Shown one piece after another: positions 11,601 through 23,600 of a DNA stretch of 64,000 nt. The translations under genes and the position numbers were made by a program. The stretch comes from Opisthorchis felineus (taxonomy: Eukaryota; Platyhelminthes; Trematoda; Opisthorchiida; Opisthorchiidae). Every line of letters starts with the position of its first letter. Positions within the stretch are counted from its first letter, which is position 1. The DNA lies in NCBI GenBank assembly GCA_004794785.1, contig SJOL01008902.1, positions 492,149-556,148 on the forward strand, written 5' to 3'. The notes beneath the pieces are model-generated. The model was not told where the DNA came from. It saw nothing but the letters and a program-made list of their open reading frames with translations, and did not search any database.

Positions 11601-14600
11601 AGTACGCAGACGACATAGCTGTTCTCGTATCTGATGCCGTGATAATGCAAACGATGTTAAATAATCTAACCAACTCTGCCTCATGGTTTGGCGTGCGCTT
11701 TACACCTGCAAAGTGTGAAGTGCTACTGGGAGACTGGGTAGGCTCGAACCCTAGCCTCATGTTTGAGGATGAGCTGCTTGAGGTAGTAGACAAGTTTGTC
11801 TACCCAGACAGCTTTATCAGTCCTGGTGTTCTAGCGAAATATGATATTTCCATCCGGATTGGGAAGACCAGAGCAGCTTTTGTAAACTTGCGTCACCTGT
11901 GGCGTATGCGTGACATCAGCTTGTCCGTCAAGGGTCGAGTTTACAATGTTGCGGTGCGATCCATATTACTATATGGGTCAGAAACGTGGTCGCTGCGCGC
12001 GGAGGACGTCAAAAAACTTTCAATGTTTGACCATCGATGTCTTCGGAGTACTGCCCGAGTCTGGTGGAAACTCCGGATCAGCGATGCTGAAATACGTCGA
12101 ATGGTATTCGGAAGAAATAACTCGCCCATGATAGATAAAGTGGCCACACTGCATAGGTTGCGCTGGCTTAGCCACGTGCTCCGTATGCCGGTCGACCGAC
12201 CTCCTCGAAGCGTTCTTTTCGCAGAACCACGCGAAGGGTGGAACTGGCCAGGGGAGGTCAAACAATGACTTGGCAGCGGAGTGTGAAAGCGATTACCAGC
12301 GAACTCAGCTGCGCTGGTCATTGACGTCTCCCTGGGTGGGAGCCTCGAGATGGGCCACATCAATGGTTGGAGACATTGTCAAATACGGCCCAGTCGCGCC
12401 CTCACTGGCGCTTGTGCATCCAAGCTATTGCCTTCAATGCATAGCTCCCTTTCTAATCCCCCTACTTAAAAGTCCACTGGAAGACCTGTAAATACGCACC
12501 AATTTATCAGCTCCCGCCTTCAATGCGCAGCTACCTCCCGTACCTCCCCAGATAATCGATGGACGAAATTGTGGCAGCTACAACCACTGTACGACAAGCA
12601 CGCGGTTCTTCCATTTGATAATGATGATGATGCTTCCAGCCAGGCTTACTTTACAGTAAAATTCTTGTCTACACCGTCTAGAAACAGCACTGTTCCACGA
12701 ACGTTTCGATAGAAATGGTAATGTATGAAACTCCCGAGGGGTCCGCCAAGTTTCTGAAATTCTGGTCAACTCAAATTAGATAGAACATGTCCTGAGTTCT
12801 GAGTTGACAGATCAGATTTGGCTTTTCCCATTTCAAAAGGGGCACTGAACAAATTAATTTCTGTAGATGGTAAAAACTCTAGGGCTGAATAATGTCCACA
12901 GCTGGTTACCGATTTTTAGGAAGCTCTCAATGGATCCAGCAGAGTGAGTTTACGTGAGGAAAGCAAACGGGCGAGAGAACATGTGCACTCAAAAAGTTTC
13001 TGCATTTAGTCATGTAGCTAGAAGTCATGGAATGACCGGGTGTGTTTAGGTACAGCTGAAGGCGAGTAATTTTGTAGCGTAACTTCTTAATGATGTAGAT
13101 TTAAAGTTGCATGACCTCACCGCGAGTTACAGCTTGCAGATCAATACCTAGTTTGTATATTCTGCGCTAACTCCTAGTTTTTCCTTCGTCTTTGTTTATC
13201 AGGACAAGTTTGTGAGCAATCACACTCACCACCTTCCCGGATAATTCGCCTTCGAGATGTCTTTGATGCTTTTCCAGACGTCATCGTCAACGTTGATATT
13301 AAGGCAAATGATGATCGGTTGATCAGTGAGGTAAGGGCCAGGTTAAGAAATTATCGCCTTGAAAGCTGTCAGTTGGAATTACAAGTGGAGTGGAATATAC
13401 ATGTTCTCTTACCGATTCTTTTTCGTTCACCCCTGTAATTTGACATACTTCAGTTATTCCTACTTCATGCGATGGGAGCGTAGATGGCTCCGCACGGAGT
13501 TTCGTTGGAATTCGATGTAACTGCTGTGGTCGTCACCACTTGAAATTTGCTCGGGAACACGTTTCTAGGCTTCGTACACTCAAGTGCCACCTGCAATTTA
13601 GCTGGCAGAACGTGAAGAGCCGTTGAACACCGCCGTCGCCTGTCTAGTCTACCGGTAGTACCTTCGCTTGTTCGCCACTGAGCATCATTAAGGGTTTGGC
13701 TGTTGGGCAGGGAATAAGGCATAGTTGCTCGGCTCCTCGTGCTACTGTACGTAGCAGATGCTTTTATAACGGCATCGACCTCTTCATTGGTTTTAACTGC
13801 ATTTCGACCGTATTGAACAATGCATCAGTGGTCACGATCAACTGTTGGGCGCTTGGGTTGTGCGATTTTCAGGGCTGACCTTTTGTAACCCGTCCTTCCT
13901 CGGGTGGAGACAGCATCGCTGCTTTATGAATGTGGAAATGCCGGACATCAAGGCTACGAACTAGACGGTCACAAGCTGTCTAACACGAAATTAAAGCCTT
14001 ATCTGCACAGCAGAGTTTTCGCAAAGTCAACATCCTCAAGCGTCCTCCTGGACTTTCCTGGACGGTATTTAAATACTAAACAATGATGGACACACTGCGA
14101 AACCGTTCAATAGCTTCATATCAATATTCCATCAGATGCAGGGACGACGCTTTTACACTTGACCGGACACCACCCGCATGTATCAGCAGTAGTATGCAGC
14201 GTTATACTTGTATGTTATTTCTGGGACCTGGCAGCTTACAAGCGACAACCGTTTCGGACGTTGGAGTGTTTATTGAGGTTAGAATATGCTGTGTGTCTTT
14301 ATCTTGGCAGCTGGCTTGCAGTCTTGTCTGTTTTACCTTTGTTCTTGGATTTACCTAATTATATAAGTAGCAACAAGGTGACTTATGCGTTTGTTTTGTA
14401 TGTATGTGGATCTGCCTAAGCGTTTCTTGCTATTTGTGCTTGGCGTTTTGCTAACTTATGGTTTGCTTCTTTACTCTTCGGATACCAGTTTTCCTCCGTT
14501 ACTACAGAAGGTAGCTGAAAACATTGGGACGTGATCTTTCGCAGGAAAGGCCGCTGTCCGTAATGTAACTCTTATTTGACTGTTCCGGTCTGTGCTTAGA

Positions 14601-17600
14601 CAGCCTGATAGTATGACAGTCCTCGTGGTTGTCTCAGGCATTGCATGGACTATGAACAAGTGCTATAGCCGAATAGTTGTTCATATACGCTCTTCAATAA
14701 ATTTATAGGACCACAGGGTGTTCGTTCCGCATCGCCACTGACAATAAATGCTGTCAGATGATATGTGTCATCGGAACTCCAACCGTGCATCTGCAAAAAT
14801 AATACTTCAATCAGCTGACTCAAAAACACTAGAAGTGAAGAATTGACGCGAGAAAATTGCAGGGCCACTCCGTTCTCTCCCCTTATGGCGAGATTAGGAG
14901 GTGGCTTTTACCTCTTGTGAGATTACATCACATCCAGTAGACCACTGCCGTGAATAAACAAAGGAATGGGTTATTTGGACAATATTTGCAGGATTCAGTG
15001 TTTCATGCTCCTCACATTGTCAAAAAGTAGCTTGTGTTCCGTTTCGTGAAGGCTTGGTCTTGGTTTTCACCCGACTGGGAGTATACTAGCACGGCAGATG
15101 TAGAATGGTGCAACTATCTACAGCCCTAAAACTAACCTGCCAACTAATCGGGACAATAAATAGATATGAGCTCAGTCAAAATGCCATCCATGCACATTAG
15201 AATTATGGCAAAGTGCTCTATGCAAGTTTTGAGGCCAGAAAATGCCATCAAAGTCTTCCTTAACGCAGTGGTATCACGGGATTGACCTAGAATTTTGTCA
15301 CACCCGGTTTCCAGTTGTTTTTTCTACGTTAGTTGATCAAAGTATTATTCTGGTAAATTTCGGTTAGGCAATATGTCGAAATGTTGGTAGCTTGGCTGCG
15401 TTTGTTGGTTGTTAATCAACAGCCACCTGATTTACAACCAATACGTTTTGGGTTTGATTTTCGATGGGTCCTGCTATCTGCTGATCAGAAGTGCTTTGAC
15501 TGCAGCTGGTTGGTTTTGTCGCGTGGTGCATTCTTTGGTTATTGTCACCTCATGTGTTCCGTAACGAGGTCCACCAGAATCAGGTCCTACTGTCCTATTT
15601 TTTCGTTGGTTCGGTGGTGTATGGAGTCAACAGGAGTTTGTAAATGTGTGAGATCACCGTCGCTGTAAATTTGTTCCAGTGGGGAAGATGACTAGATGTG
15701 ATGAACTGATGTACGTTAGTGTTTAAGCCACGGATGTTGCAGCGCACGATTTTGAATTTGCAACTGGTGAGGCGACAGTTATCTGAGTTGTGTATGCTAG
15801 TGTTTATTTGGTTGGTGAGAGACCGGCTAGCTAACCCCCAGGGCTTGGATAGACATGCCACAGCTAGCGTTCAGACTATTTGGTCATCAGCTCTGGAAAG
15901 GGTCACTCAAAAAAGCTCTAACTCCCTTTGCTCCGCAGGTCATGCCCTTGAATCAGAGTTATAGGTAGTTCCCCGGAACAAAACTCGACCTTCTCCCACT
16001 GTCTTGTGGGTCGGAAGCTCAAGGTAGAGCAACTCGACAAGATCCGCCTCTTCGGTGTAGGCAACGGAGAACTAATATTTGCTCACACAGATTAGGAGCA
16101 GCGGCTAGTTTCCCTAACTTAAGAGCCTCAACTCAAATTGCTACCCTTGCAAATACTACACCATCTTTTGGTTGTAGGTCTATAAATCCAGCGATCCCAA
16201 CAGCAAAACCCTGTTCAAGATAACATTATTCGTTGTTCGTACTGTTTCAACATTAATTTGTGCTGTGTCTCCGAAACAAGGATAGATGACCCTACAACGA
16301 CGGTGCATCTGTACGACTTCCAGGGCAGCTCAGGTTACTCACGGTTTAGTCTCCGGATGCCAGGTCATTCAGAAGCGGAAAACGCTAGATCTGACAACAA
16401 CATCAAAAACAGGATAGCTCGGATGGGGACCGAACCCACGACATTCGCGTTATTAGCACGACGCTGTAGCTAACTGAGCTACCGGGCCCTCCAACCAGAA
16501 GCGGCACTACATGGTTTCCATATTATGAGTGTTGTGTACGCTTTGCTTGATTATACTCTTGTGAACAGCCCACTATATAAATTCTGACCTACAGGGTCTG
16601 TCAGAATTCGTAACCAGCGGCTCCAAACCCGAAATATATTCACTACCTCTGCTACGCCTCAACGACAAACTGCAACTGAGGCACTGTCAAGGATGCATTT
16701 TACAGTGAAGTTTCGGTACCTCTGCGCAATGCGAAGTGAGCAGGCGATTTAGACGTCCATTTGAAAAAACGACCAGAATGATAGTCCTCTCCGCGGCACA
16801 CTCGGCTTAGATGCTCTCAAAACGGATAACGGGTATCGCTTAACTATTTACTTATCGCCAGTGAAAAAGCAAATATCGCGTGTTGCCCTCCTAACTGCAA
16901 GCAATCGAACACTCACATTGACCGCATACCAGTAACCGTAGATGACGTCCTTGTGTTCAGGACTGATGTTCATTTTTGGACCATGTATGTGGACGCAGAT
17001 CATGCCCCTGTTGCAACTCGTTTCCCGGAGACAGTATGGTATTCTGTAAAATAAAGTCGTCAGAGACGTTTGTCACTAACAGCTATCTGGATAGACGTCG
17101 AAGTGGAAACAAGTCTATCGGGAAATTGATGACTTGTTCAGAATCCGAAGCGCTATGAATTCCGTGTTTGACTGTGCGTCCCATTTGAAAAGTTAGTACT
17201 TGCACTTTGTCGCGTCAAGCAGGCCTATATTAAGTGCGCCAATTGGTGTTGTGTATTAAGACATGTATCCACATGCTGGAGGTAGTTCAATTGTTAAAGT
17301 GCCAAGCTGTTGGTCAGAAAGTAATATAAAATAATCAAAATATAATCATTCAGCTGCAACATCCTTTCGGTGCCTAGTTGCCATGCCACATGGAGCAAGC
17401 ACGAGAGCTCAGATATTACCAAGCCCAGCACTACCGCTGTAGCCTATACAGGAGCAGTCGGGATACCGGGGTTTTCATGAGAGCAATGAAGGTAGTGAAC
17501 AACGCTTGTTCTGTGATTGTTACTCTTGGCTACTACATCACAAATTTGTATGGTACCAGAAATCACGTAAAAAAGGTTAAAATCGTGGGTATCCTCAATC

Positions 17601-20600
17601 AGTGTATGGAATAGGGTCAGTTTCCAACGCTTTATTCTCGAATACTACGCAGAAACCGAATCAATCCAACTGCCACTGCACTAAGCCCCCACGCACGCAA
17701 TGAGTGTGACACGATACGAGAGAATATTCGTGAACTAGAACGAAAACAATCCCAAAACTTACGGGACCATAGAACGCAAAACCCACAGAAAGCAAACGTG
17801 AAAAGGTCAGTATATTCACTTCGATAGCTTCGTTCCGTTGCAACAAAAGCGTGATCTAATTAGATACCCGACTGGAAGAGCAATGAAGACATGCTCCCCC
17901 GACTGTTTAGAAGAGAAACTAAAGTTCTTGGGACGCACATTCCTGCGAACGGATTTCCTGAAAGGTTCGTACTCAAGACTATGGAATCCGTTAACTTAAA
18001 CAATGTTCTGTTGGGAAGAAGCCCGTCTACATGGGGCTCCCATTCAGCGGTTGCTGAACTAATTACCAGAAGGCTTAGAAACTCTGTTGATACGACATAC
18101 TTGGCTGCTTCAACTCCAGCCCCACTATCAGTTTCCGCTTGAAGGACAAATTGCCACATTCTACCACTAGCTTTTGTGTGTACTCATTTGTATGCTCGTG
18201 CCGAGCATCATACGTTGGTCTCACGACAAGGCATTTGTCGGACAGAATCCGAGAACACAATCCCGTGTCTCCGAGTGGTAGTTGGAAGAAACCAGGCTCA
18301 AGTGCAATTGCATTACAATTGGCCGAAACCAGTTATGTCATCGACAAAGGGCAAATCTTCACTATCATATACCGGGTACCTCTGAACCGATCACGACTGG
18401 TACGATCCAGACTACTATCGATCGCAGAGGCGATTGGAATCCGACTTCTGGATCCACAACTTTGCTTCCAAAAGAAACTTGTGGGACCTTTGAACCTGAA
18501 CTGGCCTGCGAAAAATCCGGTCCCACAAGCCTGTCTGACACTGAAGTCACTTACCTGATTCCGTGACCCATTGACCTACCCCTCATTCAAACCCCCCTTC
18601 CTTTGATTTCTATTTCTCCAAAGTACATGTACCCCCGATTTTAACCTTTTTAACGTGATTTCTGGTACCATATAAATTCGTGATGTATTAGCCAAGAGGA
18701 ACAATCACAGAAAACAAGCTTTGTTCGCTACCTTCCTTGTTCTCATGCTTTCCACGGGTATATTCAGCCACTTGATACCGGGGTTTGTTTCGAACCACGG
18801 ACCTTCCGATTAGTAAGTTCTCGCCTAAACCACTGAGCTATCTCGAGCTCACTGGTCAGAAGGTCCGTATTTCCAACTCAACAGTGGCTTATCGATTAAT
18901 CTGCTTAGGCTTGGAAAGCCTGGTATTATATCAGCCCTCGTGCTTCATTTGTATCGCGTGTCAGCTATGGGTCGAAAGGGTGCCGCAGATAAACGATTAT
19001 TTACTTCTCTATATCCACAAGCCTCCCTTAGAGGAGATAATCCCCTCTCAGGGAACTATTGATTCTCATTGTCGAGATTTTTGTTGTAAGTGATTAACTC
19101 TTTGTGGTGCTAATCCACCTTAGTCGTTAGGGCTATTTTATGCTATCGTGAGAACGAGGTAAATTGTTGGTGTAACTTGATATTCGTCAAATGCTTGTGT
19201 TGGATTTTTCTTCCAGGACTGTCCCTTCTGTTGTATAAATATCACCTGTAAATGCTCCAAGTCCCTGGTTGTGGTATTTTTTTGGTATTCCGTTAAGATC
19301 GCAAAAGCGTTGTGAACAGTTATCCAGATACTCATTAGTAGTCAAATTCCAACCATATTTCAACCCGTTGACAAACCGAGCAGATCATTTTCACCTTAGT
19401 CCTCGTTGTGTGATTGGGACGTTTGTAAAAATATTCTTTAAATCGAGAACACGACTCGTACTGAGTGGTGTGCCAGAAGACTGGTCGTATTCCTCTCCTG
19501 CTAGGGACATCCCAGATTGATACAGCGAGATGGCGTGCTGTGTTGATTATTGGACAAGTATTTGATACTTTGCTCCGGGACGTCCGTGGACATGCCATTC
19601 CAAGAAGATTCCAGGCATACAGCTACACCAGTGCTACTCATTAGCCGTATTTCTTTTTTATTCATTATATAGGTCTCCAACCTTATCAATGAATATCAGA
19701 GGCAGAAACGTACAGTCTGGGGTGCGATGGACCGGAAAGTTGCCGCCAAGTGTAGACGTACGAACCCCGAAGTTCTCATGTATCCGCCACTGGCCCATGG
19801 ACTTGGATACATATTGGCTTATCATATTGGTTTGCTACCCTTTCTTCCAATCCCCTACGATTGCTTCGAATTCCCACTAATGCAGGCAATCAGGTGAGTG
19901 GAGCAGTTTTCCATTTTCCTTCAGGTCATTGTCCAACTTGTTATCCAGTCTATATCCCGCCCCTTTTTCCAAAATTCCTCTACACAGACTACCCTAGCTC
20001 CTCCATCGTCAGTGTGAGAATGAGGGAAGTTGGCACAACGGTTGGAATATGCAGTAGTCACATCTTGACAGTGTCCGTAGCCCTGAATAGTAATATGTTA
20101 CTCAACATTTCGTTCCCTGTAGGCACTGCTGTCATTCAGTCATCCTTTTCAGGGGAATGCAAAGACATATTTTGCGGCAGTCGCAAGGGGCTGGGATAAA
20201 AAGGTAACAGAATTCCCCGCAATCACGTACATGATATACAAGGACAAAACGTCAGTATGGCTGAAGCCTGACCGTCCCCCAGTCTCAAACTGCGAAATGT
20301 CCTCGTTGAAGACCACTGTGTATGCTAATTCCTTAATTGTTTGTAGTTCATTTCAGCAGGTGACGGAGTGTTTTGAGGTTCTCGATACAGGGATGTAAGT
20401 CGTACGTAGGTCTCGAATGTAGAAGGATGAATTGGGTTCGAAAGCATACTATTCACACAGAGGTGAACGAGGTCATGCAACAAACCTCAAATTTCTACGT
20501 TCATTTTGTTAACAAGTGCACAATGCTGTCACCGACCTGCACAGCGCAGCGCCGAAGTCCACACGCCAGATGGCGGCCAGCGGATTGTTGGCTGGATGGC

Positions 20601-23600
20601 GTGGATTGTGGTCGTAGCTTTGGAGACCAGTCTCGCGATTGTGATTGGCAGTGCGATCACACGGGTGTCACGACAGAAAAAGTCAGAGCAGACCCAGCAA
20701 ACAGATCGCGAACGCGGATGGGTAAGTGGCTTCAGTCACACGCCCACACATGCTGGCCTACCGTTGTTGGCCTTTGCGGCATGGTGAATGACAGGTACGG
20801 AAGCCGCGACGGAACGAAACAGGTGGAGATCAATGAGCACAGGTGGACCAGGCAAATAAATTAGGGAATTATCGTGCTGTCAAGTTGCATTCACTACTAC
20901 CCACCATAATTCCTCCACACCTTACAATGCAACAGGACAGAAGGGAACATTGATCATAAGCACGCCTAAAACCTAGATCAATAGCACACTAAGTACAATG
21001 CCGTGGAAAGGAAAATGAGGGGAGGTAATTAGGGTACAACGTAGGGAAAATTGTATTGTGTAAAAAGAATGAAACTCACTTGATATGCTCCAGTATGTAC
21101 GGTGAACAAACACCTGTAGGTGAGTAACGGCGGAGGGCACTCAAAGTTGGCATAATTTAATCCCCGACTGACCATCCGAAACAAGTCACGTCGTACGGCA
21201 CACACTCAACTCGTTAAACCACGGACCCAAGTTTCAAAGCGCTTTTTCTAGACCAGCAACTTCAATAGCCTGAAACGTTCCGCGGAGACTGTTTGGGAGT
21301 TGGCACTGTGTAGATACATAGTTTCCGCTGATGGATATGCGGACTCGGCGTAGCATATTGATTTCACTGCATTCATGGTCAGCAAAAGTTTGGCTGTCGA
21401 TGGAACGGTTTGCTCACCGGTGTCTAGTGAAACGCACTCCAGAGAACCACGATGTGAATGAGCGCCGTATTTTTTGATAAAACGTCGCCGCTGATATTTA
21501 TTGGAGCGCAATTCAAAGAAAGGCAGACTGGCTGGTGATTGTCTTCTTCTGAGGCGGCTTCCTCATCGTTAGTTATCGGAGCCCACTCCGGGTAACAGCA
21601 GCCGAACTGGTTGTCGCCCTTTTCTGAAGTCACGGGGACAGTCGTTGCGTCCTCCTTCCAAGACCTGAGAGATATGAGGAACTCTCGGAGTTTGCGGGCA
21701 ATGGCTTTCATACTTCACTACAAACAAACTGAACCCCATCGGGGTGTGGTGGTTTGTACCACCCACTGACCTATAGTGGATAGTTTCACTTTGGTACTCG
21801 CAGTTTTTCATACCACTGGTTAGTGGATAGAGGTCTCACCCAGCCCTCCAGGTTGGGGGTTGGAACAGGCACGACGACTTGCTCCTTAAAAACTGGTACT
21901 CCTGTAGTGGTATGTCGACAGCCACCCGCTGTCCTTCGGTCAGACTTTTGAGCCAAAGGCTTTCGTCGAGTACCCTAATCGTGTTCCTCTCTAGGTCTGG
22001 AAGCCCTGGCAGTACACCAACGTACAACCATGAATAACACATCTTCAAGTAACCTCATGCCACAGTGGCCGTCACGTTGCGCCATCAGCCTGGTCGCCTT
22101 ACTTGCTGCATACAGCAAGGTGGGTAAGCGAAAATGTGCTATGCCTGACGCCTCTCTTTCTCTTTCACATAATTTTCCTTCTTCCCTCCACCACGTTAAT
22201 AACACTCTCTTTGTAGGCCCTTCAGTTAGAACTGATGATCCCGTTCGTCCTGTTTTGGCAGCAACATATGCCCGTCACCCGGTGCTGACATCCTCGAGCA
22301 GCTCGAAATCATTCTTCAATGCTCGACGCCCAGTTTGTCTGGCTGCTTTCAATGTTCGCACTCTGAAGCAAGCAGGACAACAAGCTGCTCCTTCTCTTAC
22401 ACTTAACTTGCTTGACATTGCTGTGTGCTGCGTATGAGTAAGAAGAATTCTAGGTCCAAGCACAGTCAGTGCGCTTACCGTTCCATCGCTCTCCGCTCGC
22501 TTCCGGTTGCGGACCTCTGGCGACCCAAACGCCACTGCGGCAGGGTTTGTTATCGTCCTAAGTCACCGGGCGGAAGGATCCTTGCTTGACTGGATACGCA
22601 TTAATAGTCGCCTCTGTGCCGTCCGTCTGGCAACATCCGTGAAGGAGTCTCACAAGCGGGAAATTCATCGTTGCCTGTTTATGGTGCGTTCTTGCGCCCC
22701 AACTGACTGTATCTCTGACACTGTCGAAGACGAATTTTATGACGCATTGAATGCCCTGTTGTGGCGAGCTAGAAACTCAGATATCGTTGTGGTTGCCGGA
22801 GATCTCAATGCACAGGTGGACAGGCGTAGCGCATCTGAGACTCAATTAGGTGGCCGACGTGGATTGGACTCGGTACCTACAGGCAATGGTAAAGGATTGC
22901 TACAGCTATGTGCCGACCTCAGGCTGTTTTTCTGCAGCCGAAATAGCCGGATGCTTGTGGTGTCCTGCAGCAGCGTGCCAGCCACATACTCAGATTAATC
23001 ACATCGCCGTTAGTTACCTATGGCGCGGATCAATACCTGATCGCCGCTCGTTCTGGGACACATTTGTGGACTTCACTTTCGAGGACTACGTAAGGGCCGG
23101 AAAACTAGCTCAGCAACTGGGACTGGCAGATTCCGAGGCTGTACGAACTTATTACAGTCGTCTTCGGGACTCTTTTCCAATTGTTTCACCGTTGGATATG
23201 AATTTCTTGTTGGAACGAGACTGCCACCTCTTTGCATGGTGCCGGGAGTTTTGCCCGTGGCACGGCGCTGCCAGTCTCACTTAAGCGCTGGATATCACAC
23301 CTAACAGTGGCACTGTTTGGATCTCGGGAAACTGTTTTCTCTGGTGAAGCATCAGTGTTCTCATCTGGTGATGCTCCGTGTAACGAATTGTCAGACGTCA
23401 GGTGAAACTCAGTGTGAAGCCTGATGGATATGGAAGACCAAGGAAACGGAACAGTCCCAGAATCTTGTGAATGCCGAAGATCATTTCGGCTGATCCGCGC
23501 CACCGGCTCTCGGAAACAGCCTGTAAGTTAAACCATCAAACTGGCTCCACCATTTTCAGTAAAGAAAAACGCTCCGACAGCTGGGCCAGGCTACCTGTTG

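Larger units (their letters stand above)
8878..13202 (+). other. GDPD intron 2 (4325 nt)
   Basis: GTAAGC..TTTATCAG. It holds the LINE scrap at 9640-9790 and the larger LINE at 10310-12480. In the rest (8878-9639, 9791-10309, 12481-13202) I recognise nothing. Confidence 0.85.
16190..17060 (+). mobile_element. RTE-like LINE endonuclease fragment, interrupted by a SINE
   Basis: Left of the SINE the frame reads [20 protein letters not shown], the endonuclease block (CCVSETRI) common to this LINE type. Right of it, decayed frames give [14 protein letters not shown] (about 16810) and [17 protein letters not shown] (about 16975), the terminal SDHAPV-like block of the same endonuclease. Many stops and frameshifts are present, so it is a relic. 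Confidence 0.7.
13331..19672 (+). other. GDPD intron 3 (6342 nt)
   Basis: GTAAGG..TATATAG. It holds a LINE endonuclease fragment, a tRNA-Ile-derived SINE, a SINE scrap, a Penelope 3' fragment and a head-to-head SINE pair between 16.2 and 19.0 kb. In 13331-16190 and 19000-19672 I recognise nothing. Confidence 0.85.

Noticed and set aside
16415..16488. Functional tRNA-Ile gene
   Set aside because: The target-site duplication around 16379-16495 and two stem mismatches favour a SINE. Kept as a low-confidence tRNA-like feature only.
20373..20864. 163-codon plus-strand frame
   Set aside because: Cys/Arg/His-rich low-information sequence with no known motif. It overlaps another open frame and lies in an intron upstream of a LINE.
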